A stretch of DNA of 64,000 nucleotides from JAEXOD01 sp963667875 (GTDB lineage Bacteria; Bacteroidota; Ignavibacteria; Ignavibacteriales; Melioribacteraceae): the NCBI GenBank assembly GCA_963667875.2, contig CAXXGC010000002.1, positions 186,001 to 250,000 on the forward strand, written 5' to 3'. Position 1 is the first letter of the stretch. Each line of letters starts with the position of its first letter. Below the pieces are notes generated by a model. It ran no database searches. It had not been told where the DNA came from and was given only the letters and a program-made list of their open reading frames with translations. The position numbers and the translations under genes are program-made. Below, piece after piece: positions 1 through 9,336 of this stretch.

Positions 1-1312
1 CCAAAAATTCAATTTGTTCCGAATCCAATTTGGTATCTAATAAAAGATCTGTCAATCCCATAATACCGTTTAACGGAGTCCTTATTTCATGGCTCATGTT
101 TGCAATAAATGTACTTTTAGCCAAACTTGCGGCTTCTGAAATATTTCTTGCATTAATCAATTCTTCTTCAATCATTTTCCTGTTGGAAATGTCAAAACAT
201 GTTCCTAAATAACCGTCAAATTCGCCATTAATATTATCAAAAGGATTTGCAATACACATAACCCAGCAATATGTTTTGTTTGCATTTAACAATCTAAATT
301 CCAATACAATTTTACTATGATTTGTGAAGTTATTTTCAATTTCAGCAATTGTCCGCTCTTTATCTTCAGGATGAAGCAAATCGTACCAACCTGTAAAGAT
401 TTGGGATTCAATATTAACCCCGGTAAAATTTAACCAATGTATATTAAAATAATTAAAAAGTCCATCTTTATTAGCCCGCCAAATTAAAACCGGAAAATTT
501 TCAAAAAAATTAAGGTAAAAATCTTTAGCTTTAATTGCCGCTAATTGCGCTTCACGCTGTTTTGATATATCGCGTATAGTAACAACTTTTCCAATAATTT
601 TACCCATATCATTTTTAATTGCCGAAATATTTTCTTCAATATAAATTTCAGAACCATCTTTAGAAATTAATATGTTATTTATTAAATTTTGCTGTTTAAA
701 ACTTGATACTGTTCCCCTGGATAAAAACACCAGAGATTCGATTGACAAATCAGGAACAATATTTAATACGGTATCAATATTTTTATCAACCACTTCCTGT
801 GCAAAATAACCTGTCATTCTTTCAGCAATATTATTAATAAATTTAATATTATCATTTTCATCAGCCGCAATAACACCATCACCAATGCTGCTTAATGTTG
901 ATTTAAACCATAATTCATTTTCTTTTAGTTTTACTTCAATGGCTCTTTTATTAAGTGCAATTTCAATTGTACCTTTTAAATCTCTTACTTCATACGGCTT
1001 TGAAATATATCCGTAGGGTGTAGAATCTTTAGCCCGCTGTATAGATTTATCATCTGTTAAAGCACTTAAAAAAACAACCGGTATATCATATTTTTCTTTA
1101 ACAATAATGGCGGTTTCTATTCCATCTTTATCACCTTCAATCATAATATCCATCAATATGAGATCGGGTAATTGCTCGTTTAATAAAGCCAAAGCCTGGT
1201 CACATGATGAGGCAACACCAGCAACTGAATATCCAAGAGTTTTCAACATATATAATAAAACAGTTGCTGAACTTTTATTATCTTCTACTATTAATATATT
1301 TCCTTTAGTCAT
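1..1312 (-). CDS. Receiver-PAS-PAS-histidine kinase, C-terminal part cut off by window edge
   Basis: The reading frame is open from an ATG at 1312 to the left edge with no stop, so the gene is partial (about 437 residues visible). Translation starts MTKGNILIVEDN, a response-regulator receiver domain with acidic pocket and phospho-Asp in LILMDIMIEG, then Lys in ISKPYE. Two PAS domains follow (about residues 140-260 and 270-380; the second has the PAS_3-like phrases GLFNYFNIHWLNFTG and LLHPEDKERT). The last visible part is a HisKA H-box, FIANMSHEIRTPLNGIMG. The catalytic ATPase domain and any further receiver must lie outside the window. The order receiver first, kinase last suggests a cytoplasmic phosphorelay protein rather than a membrane sensor; no transmembrane segment is visible. 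It is the last visible gene of the chemotaxis island, 93 bases after cheB. Its signal and partner are unknown. Confidence 0.9.
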   Translation of the reverse strand, partial: MTKGNILIVEDNKSSATVLLYMLKTLGYSVAGVASSCDQALALLNEQLPDLILMDIMIEGDKDGIETAIIVKEKYDIPVVFLSALTDDKSIQRAKDSTPYGYISKPYEVRDLKGTIEIALNKRAIEVKLKENELWFKSTLSSIGDGVIAADENDNIKFINNIAERMTGYFAQEVVDKNIDTVLNIVPDLSIESLVFLSRGTVSSFKQQNLINNILISKDGSEIYIEENISAIKNDMGKIIGKVVTIRDISKQREAQLAAIKAKDFYLNFFENFPVLIWRANKDGLFNYFNIHWLNFTGVNIESQIFTGWYDLLHPEDKERTIAEIENNFTNHSKIVLEFRLLNANKTYCWVMCIANPFDNINGEFDGYLGTCFDISNRKMIEEELINARNISEAASLAKSTFIANMSHEIRTPLNGIMGLTDLLLDTKLDSEQIEFL

Positions 1313-1405
1313 AATCCGTAATCTTCAAATACTTGCTTTTTTATAAACCAAAATAACAATAATAATCAACCAAGCATAATTTAATTATATAAAGATTGTT
1401 TAATT

Positions 1406-2479
1406 TTACACATTTTGTGAACACTGAAAAATAACCTTATTAGCAATCTCCTGCAAGGGAAGAATTTTATCAACACCACCTAACTTAACTGCCTCATTTG
1501 GCATACCGTAAACAACACTTGTTTTTTCATCCTGAGCAATATTATATGCCCCGGCTTCTTTCATTTCATACATTCCTTTTGCACCGTCATCTCCCATTCC
1601 GGTCATTATTACACCAATTGCATTTTTCCCCGCATAGCGTGCTGCAGACCTAAAAAGAACATCAACCGAAGGTCTGTGCCGACTTACCAAAGGCCCATCT
1701 TTTATTTCCACATAATACCTGGCGCCATTACGTTTTAACAACAGATGATGATTCCCCGGAGCTATCAAAGCTCTGCCTCTCATCACACTATCGCCATTTT
1801 CTGCTTCTTTAACGGTTATTTTACAATACGAATCGAGTCGTTTTGCGAATGCTGTGGTAAAATTTTCTGGCATATGCTGCACAACAACAATACCGGGAGA
1901 ATCCAAAGGAAATGATTCTAAAAATATCCTCAAAGCTTCGGTACCCCCTGTCGAAGCCCCTACAACAACAACTTTTTCCGTTGTTTCAATCATCGATTTA
2001 TTAGTTGATTTTGCAATAATTGCATCGGCAGTTAATTTTGGCTGAACCAGTTGGAAATCAACTCTCCTTTTTACATTAACCATCGAAGCAGCTTTTACAA
2101 TATCACATATATATATGCGCGATTCCTCAAAAAACTGTTTTGTCCCCAATTTTGGTTTTGTTATTATCTCAACCGCACCATATTCAAGTGCTTTGAGAGC
2201 AGTTTCGGAACCATCGGCAGTTAAACTTGAACAAATCACAACCGGTATTGGTTGCTGTTCCATAATTTTACGCAAAAAAGTCAAACCATCCATTTTTGGC
2301 ATTTCAACATCAAGTGTAATTACATCGGGAATAACCCGCTCCATTTTTTGGGCTGCCATAAATGGATCGGAAGCGGTGCCAATAACTTCAATAGCAGGAT
2401 CACTAGATAATAATTCAGCCAAAGTTTGTCTAACAATTGCAGAATCATCTACAATCAATACAGTTATTTTCTTCTGCAT
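1406..2479 (-). CDS. cheB: CheB, chemoreceptor glutamate methylesterase/deamidase
   Basis: 357 residues, full length for CheB. An N-terminal receiver domain (about 1-125) carries DD at 11-12, the phospho-Asp D57 in ITLDVEMPKMDG and Lys in ITKPK. A linker leads to the methylesterase domain (about 165-350), with the catalytic triad visible as S176 in VVGASTGG, H202 in VVQHMPENF and D298 in MTGMGDDGA. CheB removes methyl groups from receptor glutamates and is activated by phosphorylation from CheA, giving adaptation. It starts 2 bases after the cheR stop, so the two are translationally close and certainly co-transcribed. Together with CheR and the receptors upstream it completes a methylation-based adaptation module. 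Confidence 0.97.
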   Translation of the reverse strand: MQKKITVLIVDDSAIVRQTLAELLSSDPAIEVIGTASDPFMAAQKMERVIPDVITLDVEMPKMDGLTFLRKIMEQQPIPVVICSSLTADGSETALKALEYGAVEIITKPKLGTKQFFEESRIYICDIVKAASMVNVKRRVDFQLVQPKLTADAIIAKSTNKSMIETTEKVVVVGASTGGTEALRIFLESFPLDSPGIVVVQHMPENFTTAFAKRLDSYCKITVKEAENGDSVMRGRALIAPGNHHLLLKRNGARYYVEIKDGPLVSRHRPSVDVLFRSAARYAGKNAIGVIMTGMGDDGAKGMYEMKEAGAYNIAQDEKTSVVYGMPNEAVKLGGVDKILPLQEIANKVIFQCSQNV

Positions 2480-2481
2480 AA

Positions 2482-3330
2482 TTACTCAATTTTTTTATAA
2501 ATTGTAGGTGCAATTCTTTCCAATGGAAGATTCATTCCGGTTATGGTTTCCGAATGTCCAATAAATAAATATCCTTCAGTAGTTAATTGTTTGGTAAGTT
2601 TTGTTAAAACTTTTTCCTGAGTTGTTTTATCAAAATATATTAAGACATTCCTACAAAAAATTACATCCATTTTTGTTGGTAAATTGTATTCATCTTCCAA
2701 TAAATTTATTCTGGAAAAATTTATTTGAGATCTCAGCTCTGGAATTATTCTAACTAATTTTTTGGTTTCATCTTTGCTGCGCAATAAATATTTAGTTTTA
2801 TAAATTTGCGGAATAATATCAGCAGTATCCAATTTATAAATTCCAAGCATTGCATTTTCAAGTACATCGGTCGAAATATCAGAAGCGAAAATATTAAAAC
2901 CAAAATTTGAATTTTTACACTTTAGTTCATTTAATAAAATTGCCATTGTGTAAGGTTCTTCTCCGGTAGAACATCCTGCACTCCAAATATTCAACTGTTT
3001 TTTAAAAAATCCATCCACTTTTTGTTTAATAAAATTGGGATATATTGTTCCGGTCAAAAAGTCAAAATGTGCCGATTCTCTAAAAAAATCAGTTTTGTTA
3101 GTGGTTAAAACATTTATTAACAAGTGAAGTTCAGTATTCAGTCCTTCTTTTGTAAATAAAAAACTAAAATATTCATCAAACGAATTGTAACCTAAACTAA
3201 TTAATCTTTTTTTAATCTTTCCTTCAACAACAACTTTTTTGTCAATAGATAAATAAATACCGCAGGTATCATAAATAATTCCCGTTAGTCTTCTAAAATT
3301 TAAAGCGGAAATTTCATTTTTTTGAATCAT
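2482..3330 (-). CDS. cheR: CheR, chemoreceptor glutamate O-methyltransferase
   Basis: 282 residues, normal length. The all-helical N-terminal CheR domain (about 1-75) is present, followed by TTNKTDFFRES and the SAM-binding domain with WSAGCSTGEEPYTMAI and FCRNVLIYF, both classic CheR motifs. It methylates receptor glutamates using S-adenosylmethionine in the cytoplasm and opposes CheB. The gene lies between cheW (23 bases upstream) and cheB (2 bases downstream). No C-terminal receptor-tethering extension or TPR is present. A second, shorter CheR-like protein is encoded at 12698-13312, so this copy is the one with the complete domain set. Confidence 0.96.
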   Translation of the reverse strand: MIQKNEISALNFRRLTGIIYDTCGIYLSIDKKVVVEGKIKKRLISLGYNSFDEYFSFLFTKEGLNTELHLLINVLTTNKTDFFRESAHFDFLTGTIYPNFIKQKVDGFFKKQLNIWSAGCSTGEEPYTMAILLNELKCKNSNFGFNIFASDISTDVLENAMLGIYKLDTADIIPQIYKTKYLLRSKDETKKLVRIIPELRSQINFSRINLLEDEYNLPTKMDVIFCRNVLIYFDKTTQEKVLTKLTKQLTTEGYLFIGHSETITGMNLPLERIAPTIYKKIE

Positions 3331-3353
3331 AAGTATTTATTAAACTTGGTCAT

Positions 3354-3863
3354 TTAATTTTCTATTTTTGCCATGTTATTATTTTCAACATCCTGAACTA
3401 AAGCTATTTCATCACTTGAAAACACTTTATCAATATCCAAAATCATTATAAATTTTTCGTCCCTTTTACCCATCCCCTTTAAAAACTCTTCTTTAAACCT
3501 TGTTCCAAACTTTGGGGCCGGTTCAATTTGATCCGGTTCCAATTCAAAAACTTCTTGCACAGAATCTGCCAAAGCTCCTAAAACTACAGTTTCGTCATCC
3601 ATCCTTATTTCAAGAACAATAATACACGTATTAACTTTGTTTTCAGTTTTGGTCATTCCAAATTTGAGTCTTAAATCAATAACGGGAACAACACTACCGC
3701 GCAAATTAATAACACCTCTCATATACTCCGGAGTTTTTGGAATTTTAGTAATTACTGTATAATCCAAAACTTCGCGAACTTTGACAACTTCAACTGCAAA
3801 TAGCTCATCATCTAATGTAAATGTCAGATATGTTCTAACATCTTCTATTCCCAAAACACTCAT
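3354..3863 (-). CDS. cheW: CheW, chemotaxis coupling protein
   Basis: 169 residues from the ATG at 3863. This start is preferred over the ATG at 3887 because AAGGAGA lies 6-8 bases before it, and the protein then begins MSVLGIEDVRTYLTF, as CheW proteins do. The whole chain is one CheW domain: LFAVEVVKVREVLDY, the conserved MRGVINLRGSVVPVIDLR, and the C-terminal GALADSVQEV. CheW links chemoreceptors to CheA in the signalling array. It sits after the long chemoreceptor gene (3993-9182), from which a hairpin at 3930-3953 separates it, so it may have its own promoter as well as read-through. Confidence 0.95.
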   Translation of the reverse strand: MSVLGIEDVRTYLTFTLDDELFAVEVVKVREVLDYTVITKIPKTPEYMRGVINLRGSVVPVIDLRLKFGMTKTENKVNTCIIVLEIRMDDETVVLGALADSVQEVFELEPDQIEPAPKFGTRFKEEFLKGMGKRDEKFIMILDIDKVFSSDEIALVQDVENNNMAKIEN

Positions 3864-3929
3864 AATATTCTCCTTTAATATTTGCATTGTTAACTTATTT
3901 ACTTATAAATCTGGATTCTTTTTATTCAT

Positions 3930-3953
3930 TACCCTCCTGTTATCAGGAGGGTA
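3930..3953 (-). terminator. Hairpin after the 12-module chemoreceptor gene
   Basis: A perfect 10-base inverted repeat, TACCCTCCTG / CAGGAGGGTA with a 4-base loop, lies 40 bases past the stop of the large receptor gene. On the minus strand only a weak T-rich stretch follows, so it may attenuate or stabilise the mRNA rather than fully terminate before cheW. Confidence 0.55.
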
Positions 3954-3992
3954 TTAATATGGTAATGAACCCTTAGCAGAGCCCCCGCTCAG

Positions 3993-6900
3993 TTAAAATT
4001 TAATAAACTCTGAATCCTGTTGATCTGAAGCATTTTTCATATTCAGTTTAAATCCGCTGGATTTTCCTGATTTGTTTTCATGTTTTACTAAAGATCCTTT
4101 AGTTGATTTTAATTGAGTTTTATTTAAGTTTTGTCTTTCTTTCATTGGATTAAACCCAAAATTTGTATCTCCGGTATTAAAAAATCCCATAATGTTTTGC
4201 AGCTGTTCTGCCTGAGAAGTTAAATTGTTGGCTGTTGATGAAAGTTCTTCCGATGCTGCAGCATTTTGCTGAATTACCAAATCAAGTTGTTGTATTGCCT
4301 GATTAATTTGAGCCGCTCCTGAATTTTGTTCATTACTTGCAGCTGTAATTTCCTGAACTAACTCTGCGGTTTTTGTAATATCCGGTACAAGTTTATTAAG
4401 CATATTTCCGGCATTTTCTGCTACTTCAACACTGGTTGCCGATAATTTATTAATTTCTGCTGCGGCTGTTTGACTACGTTCAGCAAGTTTTCTAACTTCA
4501 CTTGCAACAACTGCAAACCCTTTACCATGTTCTCCGGCTCTTGCTGCTTCAATTGCGGCATTAAGTGCTAATAGATTTGTCTGTCGTGCTATTTCTTCTA
4601 TTATAGATATCTTACTTGCAATCTCTTTCATTGCCAAAACAGTTTCTGCTACAGCTTTTCCGCCTATTTTTGCGTTTTCAGCCGATTGTTGAGCTATTTT
4701 TTCTGTTTGGAATGCATTTTCGGCATTTTGTTTAATATTTGAAGTCATTTCTTCCATTGATGATGAAGCTTCTTCGGCTGATGCAGCTTGTTTGTTTGCA
4801 CCCTCCGAAATCTGATCGGAGCTCGATGCCAATTCCTGACTGCCCATTGTAACATTTTCGGCAGTTGTTTTAACATTTTGAACTACATCCATAAGCCCCT
4901 TAATCATGGAACTTAAAGCTTTCATTAATTTATCACCCTGGGATCTTTCATTTGCAGTAACCATCAAATTTCCGCCTGCAATTTCTTCAGCCACAGAAGT
5001 AATTTCATCCATTGATTCTATTAAAACATTTAAGTTATTTTTTATCTCATTAAAATCACCGTTATAATTATCGGTTATTTTATTAGGAATATCTCCCTTA
5101 GCAATTCTATCAATATATTCAGCAGCTACATTTAATGGTCCAATAACGGAATCAAGTGTATCATTAACACCTTGAACAATTGCTCTAAAATCACCCTGGT
5201 GTTTACTTGCATCTGCACGTGTAGAAAGTTTTCCTTCTACAGCTGCTTTTGCTAAAGCTTTTGCATCTGCAACAAGGAAATTTACTGCGTCAATTGCAGT
5301 ATTTAAATTATTTTTAATTTCGTTAAAATCACCATTATAATTATCTGTTATTTTGTTTGGTATATTACCTTTTGCAATTCTGTCAACATATTCGGCAGCA
5401 ACATTTAACGGCCCTATTACAGAATCAAGTGTGTTGTTAACACCTTCAACAATTGCTCTAAAATCACCCTGATGTTTACTTGCATCGGCGCGGGTTGCTA
5501 ATTTTCCTTCAACTGCTGCTTTGGCTAATGTTTTTGCATCAACAACTAATAATGTAATTGCATCAATGGCTGTATTTAAGTTGTTTTTGATTTCATTAAA
5601 ATCACCATTGTATTTATCTGTAATCTTATTAGGAATATCTCCTTTTGCAATTCTGTCAACATACTCAGCAGCAACATTCAAAGGACCAATTACAGAGTCA
5701 AGTGTATTATTTACACCCTGTACAATTGCTCTAAAATCACCCTGATGCTTACTTGCATCTGCTCTTGTTGCAAGCTTGCCTTCAATAGCTGCTTGCGCTA
5801 AAACTTTTGCATCCATTACCAGCAAAGTAATTGCGTCAATTGCCGTATTTAAGTTGTTTTTAATTTCATTAAAATCACCGTTATATTTATCGGTTATTTT
5901 ACTTGGTATATCTCCTTTAGCTATCCTGTCAATGTATTCAGCAGCAACATTCAAAGGACCAATTACAGAGTCAAGTGTATCATTTACACCTTGAACAATT
6001 GCTTTAAAATCACCTTGGTGTTTACTTGCATCGGCACGTGTTGCTAGTTTACCTTCCACCGCAGCTTTTGCCAATACTTTGGCATCACTTACAAGCAATG
6101 TTATTGCATCAATGGCTGTATTTAAGTTGTTTTTAATTTCATTAAAATCACCATTATAATGATCGGTGATTTTATTTGGAATGTCACCTTTAGCTATCCT
6201 GTCAACATATTCAGCAGCTACATTTAACGGACCTATTACAGAATCAAGAGTGTTGTTAACACCTTCAACAATAGCTCTAAAATCACCCTGATGTTTACTT
6301 GCATCGGCTCTTGTTGCTAGTTTACCTTCTACTGCTGCTTTTGCTAAAACTTTTGCATCAACAACTAGTAAATTAATTGCGTCAATTGCAGTATTTAAAT
6401 TATTTTTAATTTCGTTAAAATCACCATTATAATTATCGGTTATTTTGTTTGGTATATTACCTTTTGCAATTCTGTCAACATACTCGGCTGCTACATTCAA
6501 AGGACCGATAACCGAATCAAGTGTATTATTTACACCCTGTACAATTGCTCTAAAATCACCCTGATGTTTACTAGCATCGGCACGTGTTGCAAGTTTGCCT
6601 TCAACGGCTGCTTTTGCTAAAACTTTTGCATCCATTACCAGCAAAGTTATTGCATCAATAGCCGTATTTAAGTTGTTTTTAATTTCATTAAAATCACCAT
6701 TATAACTATCAGTAATTTTGTTTGGAATATCACCTTTTGCAATTCTATCAACATATTCGGCGGCTACATTTAACGGGCCTATTACTGAATCTAAAGTATT
6801 ATTTACACCTTGAACAATTACCCTAAAATCACCTTGGTGTTTACTAGCATCGGCACGTGTTGCAAGTTTGCCTTCAACGGCTGCTTTTGCTAATGTCTTT

Positions 6901-9182
6901 GCATCCACTACAAGTAATGTAATAGCATCAATTGCAGTGTTTAAGTTGTTTTTAATTTCATTAAAATCACCATTATAGTTGTCTGTTATTTTGTTAGGAA
7001 TATCACCCTTTGCAATTCGGTCAACATATTCGGCAGCAACATTTAACGGACCTATTACCGAATCAAGTGTATTGTTTACACCTTGAACAATTACTCTAAA
7101 ATCACCTTGGTGTTTACTAGCATCGGCACGTGTTGCAAGTTTTCCTTCAACGGCTGCTTTTGCTAATGTCTTTGCATCGATTACTAGTAAATTAACAGCA
7201 TCAATTGCAGTATTTAAGTTGTTTTTTATTTCGTTAAAATCGCCATTATAACTATCTGTTATTTTGTTAGGTATATCACCTTTTGCAATTCTATCAACAT
7301 ATTCGGCGGCAACATTTAACGGACCTATTACCGAATCAAGTGTATTATTTACACCCTGTACAATAGCTCTAAAATCACCCTGATGTTTACTTGCGTCGGC
7401 TCGTGTTGCTAGTTTTCCATCAACTGCAGCTTTTGCCAAAACCTTTGCATCAATTACAAGTAATGTTATTGCATCAATTGCCGTATTTAAATTATTTTTA
7501 ATTTCATTAAAATCACCATTATAATTGTCAGTGATTTTGTTTGGAATATCACCTTTTGCAATTCGGTCTACATATTCGGCAGCTACATTTAACGGGCCAA
7601 TTACAGAATCAAGCGTATTGTTAACACCTTGAACAATTACCCTAAAATCACCTTGATGTTTACTTGCATCTGCACGCGTTGCTAGTTTACCTTCAACTGC
7701 AGCTTTAGCTAATATTTTTGCATCGGTTACAAGTAAATTAACAGCATCAATTGCAGTATTTAAGTTGTTTTTTATTTCGTTAAAATCGCCGTTATAACTA
7801 TCTGTTATTTTGTTAGGTATATCACCTTTTGCAATTCTGTCAACATATTCGGCTGCTACATTTAACGGACCTATCACAGAATCAAGAGTGTTGTTAACAC
7901 CTTCAACAATAGCTCTAAAATCACCCTGATGTTTACTTGCATCGGCACGTGTTGCAAGTTTTCCTTCAACTGCTGCTTTGGCTAATATTTTTGCATCGGT
8001 TACAAGTAAATTAACAGCATCTATTGCAACATTTAAATTATTTTTAATTTCGTTAAAATCACCTTTATAATTATCAGTAATTTTATTTGGTATATCTCCT
8101 TTTGAAATTCTATCAACATATTCGGCTGCTACATTTAAAGGACCTATAACTGCATCTAAAGTTTCATTTACACCTTGTACAATTTGTTTATAACCACCCT
8201 TAAATTTTTCAGTATTTCCTCTGGTACTTAACTTTCCTTCAACTGCGGCTTTTGAAAGAAGTACAGATTCGCTTACTAAATCCTCAATTGTAGCAACAAC
8301 TTTCTTAAAACTTAAGCCAAGAACATCTTTTTCGGATCTAACTTTAACATCAATATTACTTTCACCATTGGCAATTTTATCGGCTATTTTAACTTGATCT
8401 TTGATGCTGTCAATCATTTTTTTAAACATGCCCATTAAATTGCCAATTTCATCGGTCGTTTTTTGTTCTACATTAACATCTACATCACCAACGGCTACTT
8501 TTTCCGCAACTTCTGCAAGTATATTAATAGGACGACCGATAATTTTCGAAATAAATATTCCAAATCCAATGGCTATAAGCACACCAATAACTATAAAAAT
8601 AGTCATTAACGTAATAGCACTGTTTGAATCTAAAGTGTTTTGATCGGAGATTTCTTTTGCAGCAGCAAGCTTCAAATCAACAATTTTAGTTAGTAATTCA
8701 TCAGTTTTAGTAGCAGTTACATATGCATCACCATTCATTAATATTTCAGCTTCTGCTTTTTTATTTTTTTTGCATAGATCGATTATTTTTATAACTATTT
8801 CATAATTTTCTTTAAATTTAACGTTAAATTCATTTAATGATCTTCGGCCCTCTTCGGTTAAAAGTGTAGTTTCAAATAATTTTGATTGTTCTTCAACAAT
8901 TGATAACATTTCCTCAACCCTTTTTTCCTTTTTATCCAGAACATCAGGATCATTGGTAATAAAGGCATCACGCATATTAACACGAACTCTCTGGAAAGCT
9001 ACACTTATTTTTTGTAACTGCCCCATTGGAACTGTTGCTTTTTCAAAAAGTTTGGTATCCGCAGCATCAAGTGCTCTGATACTAGAAATACCTTCATAGC
9101 CAATAAAACCGGCTATTACCGCGACTATACAAAAACTTAATAAAAGTTTTTTGCTTATTTTCATATTGTAAAACCAGTTCAT
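3993..9182 (-). CDS. Giant chemoreceptor (MCP) with 12 tandem di-HAMP modules
   Basis: 1729 residues, about three times a usual MCP. Order: TM1 (about 10-30), a periplasmic four-helix-type sensor (31-188), TM2 (about 189-212, ITLMTIFIVIGVLIAIGFG), a canonical HAMP (213-265), then twelve near-identical 92-residue modules (about 290-1395), then the MCP signalling hairpin with the conserved tip RQTNLLALNAAIEAARAGEH and KGFAVVASEVRKLAERS. Each module contains two HAMP-like halves: IGPLNVAAEYVDRIAKGDIP with GDFNEIKNNLN, and LLVTDAKILAKAAVEGKL with GDFRAIVQGVNNTLDSV. That makes about 24 HAMP-like units between membrane and kinase-control tip. The C-terminus after the hairpin is a short basic tail with no CheR-docking pentapeptide I recognise. 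It follows a 3-module paralogue 154 bases upstream and precedes cheW. Ligand unknown. Confidence 0.95.
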   Translation of the reverse strand: MNWFYNMKISKKLLLSFCIVAVIAGFIGYEGISSIRALDAADTKLFEKATVPMGQLQKISVAFQRVRVNMRDAFITNDPDVLDKKEKRVEEMLSIVEEQSKLFETTLLTEEGRRSLNEFNVKFKENYEIVIKIIDLCKKNKKAEAEILMNGDAYVTATKTDELLTKIVDLKLAAAKEISDQNTLDSNSAITLMTIFIVIGVLIAIGFGIFISKIIGRPINILAEVAEKVAVGDVDVNVEQKTTDEIGNLMGMFKKMIDSIKDQVKIADKIANGESNIDVKVRSEKDVLGLSFKKVVATIEDLVSESVLLSKAAVEGKLSTRGNTEKFKGGYKQIVQGVNETLDAVIGPLNVAAEYVDRISKGDIPNKITDNYKGDFNEIKNNLNVAIDAVNLLVTDAKILAKAAVEGKLATRADASKHQGDFRAIVEGVNNTLDSVIGPLNVAAEYVDRIAKGDIPNKITDSYNGDFNEIKNNLNTAIDAVNLLVTDAKILAKAAVEGKLATRADASKHQGDFRVIVQGVNNTLDSVIGPLNVAAEYVDRIAKGDIPNKITDNYNGDFNEIKNNLNTAIDAITLLVIDAKVLAKAAVDGKLATRADASKHQGDFRAIVQGVNNTLDSVIGPLNVAAEYVDRIAKGDIPNKITDSYNGDFNEIKNNLNTAIDAVNLLVIDAKTLAKAAVEGKLATRADASKHQGDFRVIVQGVNNTLDSVIGPLNVAAEYVDRIAKGDIPNKITDNYNGDFNEIKNNLNTAIDAITLLVVDAKTLAKAAVEGKLATRADASKHQGDFRVIVQGVNNTLDSVIGPLNVAAEYVDRIAKGDIPNKITDSYNGDFNEIKNNLNTAIDAITLLVMDAKVLAKAAVEGKLATRADASKHQGDFRAIVQGVNNTLDSVIGPLNVAAEYVDRIAKGNIPNKITDNYNGDFNEIKNNLNTAIDAINLLVVDAKVLAKAAVEGKLATRADASKHQGDFRAIVEGVNNTLDSVIGPLNVAAEYVDRIAKGDIPNKITDHYNGDFNEIKNNLNTAIDAITLLVSDAKVLAKAAVEGKLATRADASKHQGDFKAIVQGVNDTLDSVIGPLNVAAEYIDRIAKGDIPSKITDKYNGDFNEIKNNLNTAIDAITLLVMDAKVLAQAAIEGKLATRADASKHQGDFRAIVQGVNNTLDSVIGPLNVAAEYVDRIAKGDIPNKITDKYNGDFNEIKNNLNTAIDAITLLVVDAKTLAKAAVEGKLATRADASKHQGDFRAIVEGVNNTLDSVIGPLNVAAEYVDRIAKGNIPNKITDNYNGDFNEIKNNLNTAIDAVNFLVADAKALAKAAVEGKLSTRADASKHQGDFRAIVQGVNDTLDSVIGPLNVAAEYIDRIAKGDIPNKITDNYNGDFNEIKNNLNVLIESMDEITSVAEEIAGGNLMVTANERSQGDKLMKALSSMIKGLMDVVQNVKTTAENVTMGSQELASSSDQISEGANKQAASAEEASSSMEEMTSNIKQNAENAFQTEKIAQQSAENAKIGGKAVAETVLAMKEIASKISIIEEIARQTNLLALNAAIEAARAGEHGKGFAVVASEVRKLAERSQTAAAEINKLSATSVEVAENAGNMLNKLVPDITKTAELVQEITAASNEQNSGAAQINQAIQQLDLVIQQNAAASEELSSTANNLTSQAEQLQNIMGFFNTGDTNFGFNPMKERQNLNKTQLKSTKGSLVKHENKSGKSSGFKLNMKNASDQQDSEFIKF
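4993..8304 (-). repeat. Twelve tandem 276-base repeats encoding di-HAMP modules
   Basis: Recurring phrases (DAKxLAKAAVEGKL, RADASKHQGDF, DRIAKGDIPNKITD) recur with an exact 276-base period, eleven steps between about 5190 and 8220. Module 1, nearest the membrane (about 8030-8304), diverges most (GNTEKFKGGY instead of ADASKHQGDF); modules 2-12 are nearly identical in protein but differ at many third codon positions. Boundaries are set at the DAK phrase and are approximate. Confidence 0.93.
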
Positions 9183-9336
9183 AGGGCTTCTCCATTTATA
9201 TTAGTAATAAAGTTTTCAAAAGTTAATAAATGTAATACAATAATTAATGCACCATAAAAAAAGTCAAAAAAAGTAACAAAAAACATAAACTGAAAATAAA
9301 CAAATCATTACAAATTATATTATCGAACAAAACTCA

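Noticed and set aside
4993..8304. CRISPR-like or satellite repeat array
   Set aside because: Period is 276 bases, there are no spacers, and the frame is maintained throughout as HAMP modules.
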